Assembly (NCBI GenBank): GCA_944548615.1
Contig: OX155980.1
Location: forward strand, 61,634,965 to 61,698,964
Source: Micropterix aruncella
Taxonomy: Eukaryota > Arthropoda > Insecta > Lepidoptera > Micropterigidae
Direction of reading: 5' to 3'
Length of the DNA: 64,000 bases
Of this stretch, positions 55,973 to 64,000 are shown one piece after another. The notes under the pieces were generated by a model, which searched no databases, had not been told where the DNA came from, and saw only the letters and a program-made list of their open reading frames with translations. How positions within the stretch are numbered: position 1 is the stretch's first letter; every line of letters begins with the position of its first letter. Both the position numbers and the translations under genes were made by a program.

Positions 55973-57189
55973 GGTCCTTCTAAAATATTATTGATAAAAG
56001 TATCAGTGTAAGTATCACTATTAGTTTATTTATTCACAATAAACAATAAAAACATGTCGCAATAATCACTTAAAGTTAGTTATCGCATATTACAATTCCT
56101 CAGTTGTTGAAGATATATTGAAATAAATTGCAGCTCACGAACGCGATATAGCACGGGTAACGCCGGGTAATACCTACCACTAGTATTTATATAATATCAA
56201 TTTTACATAATAGAAATTATACATACATACTCAACATATATGTACACTTAATATATTATATAGAGTAGAAACAAGCGATACTGCTGGAACTGTAGGAGGT
56301 GAAGTGGGTGTGTTGGCACAGAATATGCATCTGAATACATAAGCTTCACTGACGAATGTTTTGCTCGAAATAAAAGCTTGAAAGAGAACGCAATGTTTAT
56401 TTTTATTCGTATTTCAACGTTGCCGGCTGTATGTGTTGATGGGGTAAATGATTAATGCCAACTGGCAATGTACGGACGCAACTTATAATTCAGAATATGT
56501 TTATCTCTTTCAAGCACTCACGAACCACATTATACTAGAAAGAGAACACATTATGAATGAAGACATATATAGTTTATTAATGTCTGCATTGGAATTATCC
56601 TTGGGAAAAATCAATTCTCCTAATATTATTTTCGTCTCTACTCGTAAACGTAGAAGAAAATACTCACCATGTTTATTATACAAATAAATATTTTGTAAAG
56701 AAAATGTATCGGTTTTAGATGTTTAAACGGTCCTCAGACTTGCTTGCTTGATAATGCTATTAAATTTAAAATAATACTTTTACTATAATACTAGGTAATT
56801 TTTGATTGTATTTCAACATGCAATTGTGTAAACTTTTATGTATTTATTTATTAAAAATATTGTTTACAAAATATTTCATTTCCAAGCTAACCTATCTTGG
56901 CTATGCCCGTACCTAGGGAGGTTTATTCATTTTAATATTTAATAATAATTAGTGTAGTAATTTACCCGATCAAAATAATACTAAATAAATAAGCTTTGTA
57001 AATCAATATTTTCAATAAAAACTACTTCAAATTTATCTGAATGCATTTATATTAATATATTTGTAAGAACCTACTTTGTCCGTTTCCTTGCTATTTATTA
57101 GTATTTAATTAAATTATCTTCCTAGTAGGCGTATTTTTTCCTTTGGAAAGCTATATTCATATTTATATCTTGTCTATTTATAGTTTCGG
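55973..57189. other. AT-rich, no gene recognised
   Basis: A 79-codon frame at 56448-56687 (basic C-terminus RKRRRKYSP) is the best open stretch, but nothing in it is recognised. Confidence 0.35.
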
Positions 57190-58290
57190 CTTACTATATC
57201 TCTGTGTGTACTGACCTGCAGGTTATACGGCTTAACCGATTGACTTGAAATTTGAAGCATAGATCCCATGGGGTTCGAGTAATCAATGTGATTTATGATA
57301 AGTTCAAAGAATGTTCAAACAGTTTCAAAATCGACATTTTTTTTAAAAATTACTAATTTAATGTATCTTGCTGGTACGGGCTAAAACTTACAATTTTAAA
57401 AAAATATTGCTGAGCGGTATAGAATCGGTGTAATAAAAAAAAGTAAAAAAAAACAAAATTTTTCAGATGCTTAAAAACATGCTTTGCTGTCACGGGTTAA
57501 ACATTGAAATTTGAAACGAAAACTCCTTAGGAGTGATTCATAAAAAAAACATAACATTTTCATTTTTTTTCAAATGATCAAGTTTGAAAAGGTGCCTTGC
57601 GGGCGCTGGCTAAACCTTGACATTTGAAACATAGACTCCTGAGGGGTCAAGTAAGCGGTATGATTCATAAATACTTTGAAAATTGACAAAAAATGTTCAA
57701 GTGTTTAAAATATTAAAAATGTGCCCTGCTCGCACGGGCTTAACATTGGTTTTTAAAACAATACTCATTAGGAGTAATCTGAGCGGTGTAGTTCATAAAA
57801 TTTAAAAAAATGACAAATGTTCAAAAGTTTAAAAATGAGCCTTGCGGGCACGGGCTAAAACTTCAAAATTGAAACATAGACTTCCGAGGAGTCAAATAAG
57901 CGGAGTGAATAAAAAAAATGAAAAATATTTTATACAGATTTTCAGTTCAATAAAGTAAAAACGAAAAACTATTATATTATATTGATACCAAAAGTTACTT
58001 TCATTCTAGATATATATTCCTGATCGAATAAGCGGTGTAATTTATAAAAAAACATAATAAATCAAAGGATTTTCAGTTAAAAAAAGTATGAACGACAACA
58101 ACTACCAATACTATTAAATAAATGTGCCCCGCGGACATGGGCTAATTTCGACTTGTAAAAAATCCGTTCGAATTGAAATTTGTAAACATAGACTCCTGGG
58201 GATCAAGTAATCGGTCTAATTTATGAAATGTTCCAAAAATGTTTAAAAAGGTACATTTTTTTTTAAAATGTTCAAATGTAATGTGGCCTA
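57190..58290. repeat. Degenerate tandem array, ~110-130-bp unit
   Basis: Loose units share (G)CACGGGCTAAAACTT, then ATTTGAAACATAGACTCCT, GAGGGGTCAAGTAAGCGGT and TGATTCATAAA, recurring near 57376, 57491, 57600, 57730, 57848, 58133 and 58275. A further unit is at 59105-59260. Spacing is irregular, so it is old. Confidence 0.55.
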
Positions 58291-58584
58291 TTTGCACGGG
58301 ATTATTGGAAGAAAGCCTGGCCGCTCTTGCTGATGCTGTGCGGAAATCAGGCTTCCAATTTTACGTCGATTTTTCCTCAGCGAACGAGAGAGTAGAGAAA
58401 CACAAACATTAGTATTTATCAATGAATAAACTAACTATTTAATTAATGCTTATAGAGGCGCTTACCATCGAGTGAAGTGGTGTGATTGAGAGTGATTTTA
58501 TACATGAAAAATTACGGTTTTTAGAGCCAACATTTTGACGTTGAAATGTTCAGAATAACGCCAGACTGTCCATTTGTGTATTGA

Positions 58585-59110
58585 AAGAAACGTTTGAAAA
58601 AATGCTGAGCGCGAAAGACGCATTTATGAATTCGGGTTAATTAAGTTATTAATGAGGTCAAATAGAATTCATGAGAGAAAAGTTACACGTGTGAAATAAT
58701 TGTAGTCGAAAAATTATAGGTTGCATGGCCCTCTTCCTAGAAAAACACTATGTATTTTTTTTGATAATAATAAAAAGGTAATGTGATATATAATACTAGT
58801 GAATAATTTCAGATTTACTCTTGCGTGTTACTAGCTACGTGTAAATGCGCTCTGTGTACATGTTCCAATAATAAACAAACTCATGGTAAAACGTTCTAAA
58901 AAAATGATTGTGTGTTAAAAACTTCGCATTGCTAAAAATAATGTACATTGCATTATAAAAAATGTAAACTGAAATGATGACTAAAACGCTTGAAAAAATG
59001 CTGAGCGCGAAAGACGCATGTATGAGTTCTGGTTAATTATTTTATTAATGAGGTCAAACAGAATTCATGAGAAAAATTTTACACGTGTGTATTATTGGTA
59101 GTCGCAAAAT
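58585..59110. repeat. Pair of ~125-bp direct repeats
   Basis: TTGAAAAAATGCTGAGCGCG then AAAGACGCAT starts at about 58592 and 58992. Both copies continue through ATTAATGAGGTCAAA, AGAATTCATGAGA and TTACACGTGTG. Confidence 0.8.
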
Positions 59111-59170
59111 TATATGTTGATAACCGTTACAGGATAAAAATTGAAATTTGCAACACAGGCTCCTGAGCAC

Positions 59171-59200
59171 GGAGCAGCTAACCAGCTGGTTAGCTGCTCC
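59171..59200. repeat. Perfect 30-bp palindrome
   Basis: GGAGCAGCTAACCAG is followed directly by its exact reverse complement, with no loop. It sits in a unit of the degenerate array. Confidence 0.85.
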
Positions 59201-59373
59201 ATACTTTTGAGGTTCACGTAAGCGGTGTTATTTATAAAAAGTTCGAGAAATTCAAAAATCTTCAAAAGTGGCTTTTCCTTATAAATAAATAAATATTTAC
59301 TCAAAGCCGCCGATTTCCGACTTGTAACGCTTTGAATTTGAGGTATTGATATATAACACATAATAAGTCATCG

Positions 59374-59700
59374 TTGGTTAAAATAGACTTTGGAGGAGCG
59401 CGTCGATCGGCAGAATTTTTGATCGAGTCGTATCTATCGCGATTCCACAACTCTCCGCCTGAGCTATGGCCGCGGTCCGCGAGGTTCGGTACTCAATTTC
59501 GGACGCGTGGTATATATGCAATAGGCGTCGTCGGGCATGTTTGGTGTGGTGGGGAATTGCCCCCCTTTCTGCCATTCGGGACGAGGGGTGGATGGGAAAG
59601 GGGGTAGTTGCCACTAATCAGACCGACGCGCACCGACTTGGACTTTGGACATCGAATGCGACAGCTTCGAAATTGCGCCTAGATTAGATTGGAAATTCAC
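59374..59700. other. GC-rich block, class unknown
   Basis: Compositionally distinct from both flanks, with ~75-codon frames on both strands and no recognised domain. May be an LTR or 5' end of a retroelement. Confidence 0.3.
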
Positions 59701-60128
59701 TTAGGCCCTAAAGCACTCTCTTATTGGAATGGCCTGCTGCTCGACCACAAAGACATTATACCGAGTCTGATATACGGTGACAAAGGCGACCATGTGACGC
59801 CTCCTAGAGCATAGAATAGCGGGTACGCACCCGAGCACTGCTGCGGGCGAAAGGGGTACTTCTTCATACAAATCGCCAATATGTACGATAAACTTTCGAT
59901 TAAAAAATGAGTGTCATGAAACTTAGCATAGTGTGGCGCTTCATCGCCAATAGCTGTTTGAAGGCGAGCGATGCTCTCTTGAGCTGTCAAATTACACTTA
60001 AAAATGTAGAAAGATATACAGCGGAACTTGTAGACGCCGCAATAAAAAATCAAATAACAGTTGGATTAAACAAACTTTATTCTGCAGCCAAAGAGTTCCA
60101 ATTTTAAAGGTTGTAATTATTCAAAAAA
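59701..60128. other. Repeat-derived sequence
   Basis: A 110-codon reverse-strand frame (59721-60053) is unrecognised. The end at 60070-60115 matches 50470-50535. Confidence 0.35.
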
Positions 60129-62059
60129 ATGTTTATTATTATTTATTATTATTATTATTATTATTTATTCCGTAGCCGGCGATTGGGGAGGGGGTCGCCC
60201 TCGCAGCCAATACGCTGCTGTCGGTGCCGCTGGATCTCGTACTCAATTCACGATTCGCTTCCATTCTTGACGATTTTTTGCTACGTCTCCAGCATCCCTA
60301 GTCGACAGTCGTTGATTTTTAAGGTCGTCTTTGATGTTATTTAGCCAGGTTTTCTTCGGTGCCGATCGCTGAATTCTCCATTCTGTCGGACGGTCTCGCC
60401 AAATAAGTTTACGTGGCAAGCGATTATCGTTCATTCGGCAAACATGGCCGAACCATCGTAGTCGACGTTTTTGTACTTCTTCTTCGATCGTTGTTACTAG
60501 ATCGCATCTTTATCTAATGGTCTCGTTTTGAATTCGGTCGCGGAGTGAGACACCGAGAATCTGCCTCAAGCATCGCATTTGGAAGACTTCGAACTTTTGA
60601 GGTCCGATTGTAGTAACGTCCACGTTTCCGATCCATAAAGAAGAATGGGAAGAACCAACGTTTGGTATAGTCGTAGGGTAGACCGGGGTCGGTAGTAACA
60701 ATTTGGCATTGTTCCTACGGTACGGCGGCAGTATAATAGTTAGGGAATAGTTCTTTATAGATAACCGTCGGAAATTTAAGTAACTAAATATTAAAATTAT
60801 TCACGTTTCACCTGCCATTAAAAGTTCTAGGATTAAGACCATAAAGTAAAACTAGGGAAATTGTTACAAGTGGACCCGATCCGGCTTCAATTGTAACAGT
60901 AGTCGGGGTCAGTAGTAACACAAAGGTTTTTGGGTGAAATGTTTTATTTATCTTTAACTCTCTCTTTACCATTTGGACCACTAGTAACATAGCTATGTTT
61001 TATTATATTATTGCAAAACAAAAAATACAGAAAAGTGAAGGTTATCAATGTTTTATTTCAACCACAAGCAAAATATTTGTGAGATAGTTTCACAATGAAC
61101 TGAAGGTGTTTTTTAACGTTTTAAAATACTTATATAAAAGCATATTAGCATATTATCACTATTTTATAACATATTATTAGCCTCAACTAACCAAATACAA
61201 AGTAAAATGTAATACTATTCTCAGTACTAAACAAGGTGTTACAATTGTCCCGGGTGTCACAACTGACCCATAGAAAGTATTTTTTAACAACAGTAAAACT
61301 AAACAAATCTTCTAATGAACACTAAAAAAAGTATTTTTTATCTATAACATCGTGTTACGGTAGGGCTGTTATGCAAAATTTATAAAAAAGTAAACCGTTT
61401 CATATGTATCTAATGTTTAAAAACAAAAATAATGTCACATTGTGTTACTTAGCTTTGTTAAAGCAAAAAAAATGTACGGGGTCGGTTGTAACACCGGGGT
61501 CAGTTGTAACGTTACAACTGCCCCCAATCATAGCGTTTCAACTGACCCCTAGTAGACATTTTAGCATTTCAGTCAAATAATCAGTAGTTTGGTGACTATG
61601 ATCGCGTGTTGTCCAGCTAAAATGTATAATATAAAGACCACAGATTAATATTATGCAATAATATTGTCCAAAATTGACAAGAAAAACGAAATATTAACGT
61701 AATAATATGATCAAAAAACCTTACTTTTGACGAGTAAAAAATTCTCAGCGTCACTGCACGCGGCCGGCAGTAGCGACGCCCGGGGGGAGACTAACAGCGG
61801 TTCGCGGCTCGCAGACGCATCGGCAGTCGGCGCCACTAGTCTGTACCTACTACAGCTTGGGAGATATTCACAATGTTACTACCGACCCCTGTTACTATTG
61901 ACCCCGGTCTACCCTACTTTGGTTTTGATTGTAATATTCGTTCGCTTCCATATGCACCACTTGAGCGAGGCGAGTGTTGCTGTTGCCTGACCGATCGGGC
62001 TATGGACATCGGCCGTCGATGCCACTTTCTTTTCCGTAACCAACGATCCTAAATACAAT
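60129..62059 (-). pseudogene. RTE-like LINE, 3' half (family L-ATT, copy 2), interrupted
   Basis: From 62059 downwards: LYLGSLVTEKKVASTADVHS, ASLKWCIWKRTNITIKTK, then the 1.24-kb insertion, then LYQTLVLPILLYGSETW-like sequence, FQMRCLRQILGVSLRDRIQN, NDNRLPRKLIWRDRPTEWRI, KKTWLNNIKDDLKNQRLSTR, and an ATT triplet tail at 60133-60169. The order YLGS...K.LY...vLPILLYGSETW...RRLRW is the post-RT segment of RTE/CR1-like polyproteins. A small number of stops and shifts; the protein is nearly identical to 51330-51823, so this family moved relatively recently. Confidence 0.75.
60676..61914. mobile_element. 1239-bp TA-flanked inverted-repeat element
   Basis: Ends: GGGTAGACCGGGGTCGGTAG at 60676 and, inverted, GGGTAGACCGGGGTCAATAG at 61914, with TA on both sides (60674-60675, 61915-61916). 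Removing element plus one TA restores the LINE frame (K-V-R-L-Y-Q). The end motif (GGGGTC-N-GT-N-GTAACA) recurs inside at about 60900, 61235-61270 and 61480-61555 in both orientations. No transposase was recognised; the longest frame is 60 codons. A TA duplication suggests mobilisation by a Tc1/mariner-like or similar TA-specific enzyme. Confidence 0.75.
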
Positions 62060-62674
62060 GTTTTTGTAAGTAATTAGAAAAACTCAGATATTTTGAAATT
62101 AAGACTTAACATTTAGAGCTTATAGGAATAGAATAATATGAAAATTATCGCATTTGTTGACCTTATAAATTATATAAAATCGGATTTTGCCGCTTGAATT
62201 TTGAAGCACTACAGGTGAAGAGCGAGTCTACCTTGGAGAACGGCGGTTGTAACATCGCCAAAATATCGGGTGATTCAAATTTCACGCGGTAAAATTCGAT
62301 TTTGTAATATTTATAACTGGATAATTCGTTGAATTTTTAAAGTAAATTTTAGTGTTTTTCAAAAAAAAAAAATACTTTCTTTCGATTTGTGTGTATTATT
62401 TCCGGTATCTTAGCATTCAATATGTCTACTTTGTTAGTTTTCTATATTATTAGAAAACGTAAGTATTGTAATCTATTAAAAAAAATATATTAATAAAGTA
62501 AGTATTGTAATCTACAAAGTTATGAAAGTTACTTATTTTTATGCATTTAAAATAGTTTTTTTGGCAGCGGTTTTATACTGAATGTTATGGTTTTTAGTTC
62601 CTCTGTACTACTTTTTTTCCAAGGTGATGGCAACGCCAACATAAGAGTTTCCGTTTTGCCCAACTGGTATCCGG
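62060..62674. other. No gene recognised
   Basis: A reverse-strand frame (62547-62674, ending SIKPLPKKLF) is interrupted by the hAT insertion and is not recognised. Confidence 0.35.
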
Positions 62675-63518
62675 TAGTGATGCCACGAATAGGATTTGGC
62701 CGAATACCGAATACCGAATATTCGGCCACGTTATCGGCAGAAGCGCCGAATATTCGGCTGCCGAATGTTCGGCGTAAGATTTGTGCGTGGCATAATTGCG
62801 AGTGACAGGGTTGACTCATTGGTTGACACTTTTCTTGACCCGCGGTTTAAAACTAGTTTCCTGGGATTGGTTCAAACGGAAGGAGCACGAAAAAAAATCT
62901 TTTAGAAGCTCTGAAAATGAGTTGTGATGAGTCTAGTAGTATTGAATCTGATGGTCATTCTTCTCCACTTTGTAAGAAAAGAAAAGTCAATGAAAATTAT
63001 AAAACGATTGACATACGCGACAGTTCTGGAACTATTTTGAGGAAGTCACTACAGATATTAGGCAAAATTATGAGGATGTGGAGAAAAGTTCTACGGCACA
63101 TGAGATTGATTTTTATTTGAAAACTGTTCTCCTAGATAGGGCGGCACACCCTTATGTGGTCAGCAATGCAAAGCAATATCGAGCCTGAAAAAAATCGCAA
63201 AAAATTGTCTATAATCTCTTGACAGTATGTTTATGGTGAGAGGCTTTTTTCAGAAGCTGGAATTGTTTACGAGGAAAAGCGCAATCGTTTACAACCAACC
63301 AATGATGAAAAAAATATTTTCATTCATCATAACCACCAGTAATAGATTTTAAGTATTGAGGCTATAATATAATTTGTGATTAAAATTTATATACATGTTT
63401 TAGTGCATGGTATTCGTTATTCGGCTGAATAGTAAGCAGTATTCGGCCGAATATAAAATATTAAGTAGAGTGGTAGAAAAGGTCGAACCGAATAGTACCG
63501 AATATTCGAGCATCACTA
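62675..63518 (+). mobile_element. hAT transposon, internally deleted (844 bp)
   Basis: Ends are TAGTGATGC and GCATCACTA, with a perfect 8-bp duplication GTATCCGG at 62667-62674 and 63519-63526, diagnostic of hAT. Coding remnants on the plus strand: VDTFLDPRFKTSFLGLV (62830-62880), a Ser-rich linker (SCDESSSIESDGHSS), a YLKTVLLDRAAHPYV-like piece and the C-terminal YGERLFSEAGIVYEEKRNRL then FIHHN (63225-63340), matching the hAT dimerisation block (SERLFSxAGxIxxxKRNRLxP...FIHHN). The DNA-binding and catalytic parts are deleted. Subterminal regions are full of CCGAATATTCGG-type palindromes, likely transposase-binding words. Confidence 0.85.
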
Positions 63519-63526
63519 GTATCCGG

Positions 63527-64000
63527 GTATAAAACGTACATATTACTCAAAATGGAGCATACTTTCATCATAAATTACGAAAATGAACAGTAAAATAACG
63601 AAAATGAACAGTAATAATAATAGAAATACGAGTCTTATATATTAAAAAAACTATACAAAAAATTCTTATCTAAAAACTCTTTACTGCATTGTAAATTTAT
63701 TGTAGAGTGCATACAGAACATAAGTTACACTTCTTTGCGGCACTGCTTTTAAAGATGTAAAGGTTGCAGGATGTGTTGTTATTATAACTTTCCGTTTTGC
63801 TCTCCGTGTCCATTTTGCCCTTTCTTACCCTAAGCCCGAAATCATCATCTTACTGTCATTATAATATCATTCTTGGCTCAACTCTATTCAACGGGCTATT
63901 ATAATATTATTCAGCTTGAAAGCCAGTTAGCCGCCGCAGGCGAATTGTCTGCCGTGACCATCGAGATAATAAATGACTGGAGACCGTAGCGACCTTCCTC
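63527..64000. other. No gene recognised
   Basis: A short doubled word (AAATTACGAAAATGAACAGTAA/ AACGAAAATGAACAGTAA) lies at 63573-63615. The window ends in a GC-richer stretch (GCCGCCGCAGGCGAATTG) that was not identified. Confidence 0.35.

Noticed and set aside
59721..60053. 110-codon reverse frame
   Set aside because: No recognised motif; lies in repeat-derived sequence.

Overview
The window looks like nuclear DNA of an insect, most probably a moth or butterfly (Lepidoptera). It is AT-rich, has genes split by long introns, and is mostly dispersed repeats: R1/Jockey-type and RTE-like LINE remnants, Tc1/mariner, piggyBac and hAT remnants, and many short inverted-repeat elements. Only three conserved host genes are visible. 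(1) The last two coding exons of a b(0,+)-type amino-acid transporter (SLC7A9-like), + strand, 1335-1656 and 4008-4075. (2) The first two coding exons of DRC7 (dynein regulatory complex subunit 7, the CCDC135/lobo family), + strand, 17208-17546 and 23362-23487; no later exon was found. (3) A complete, intronless coding region of distal antenna (dan), - strand, 48085-49437, a pipsqueak-type DNA-binding regulator. The three are functionally unrelated.

Layout. 1-4.4 kb: 3' end of the transporter. 4.7-7.4 kb: two copies of a ~600-bp repeat (working name here: GCTATTGCATAGC element), one lying inside a broken mariner. 8.3-9.0 kb: an unexplained 247-codon frame. 10-16 kb: LINE and piggyBac remnants and a small two-exon zinc/HTH-like gene of transposon type. 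17.2-23.5 kb: DRC7 start. 25-28.3 kb: three inverted-repeat elements and a retroelement-like repeat. 28.5-32.7 kb: nine whole or partial GCTATTGCATAGC copies, head-to-head and nested. 35.8-45.2 kb: a mariner cut in two by an 8.54-kb insertion (36083-44623). 48-49.7 kb: dan and its CpG-rich 5' flank. 51-64 kb: LINE remnants, degenerate tandem repeats, a 1.24-kb TA-flanked inverted-repeat element inside a LINE, and an internally deleted hAT with a perfect 8-bp target duplication.

The most interesting object is the 8.54-kb insertion. Its borders follow from the split mariner: removing it with one copy of a 2-bp duplication rejoins the mariner frame. It starts CACAGAAAG, has ~31-bp imperfect inverted ends, and carries different tandem arrays just inside each end, which together resemble CACTA/CMC transposons. 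Its own gene content is not recognised apart from a few exon-like pieces near 41.8-42.5 kb; much of its interior is later insertions.

All calls rest on reading translations, splice signals and repeats by eye. Family names for transposon remnants are based on remembered motifs, not on searches.
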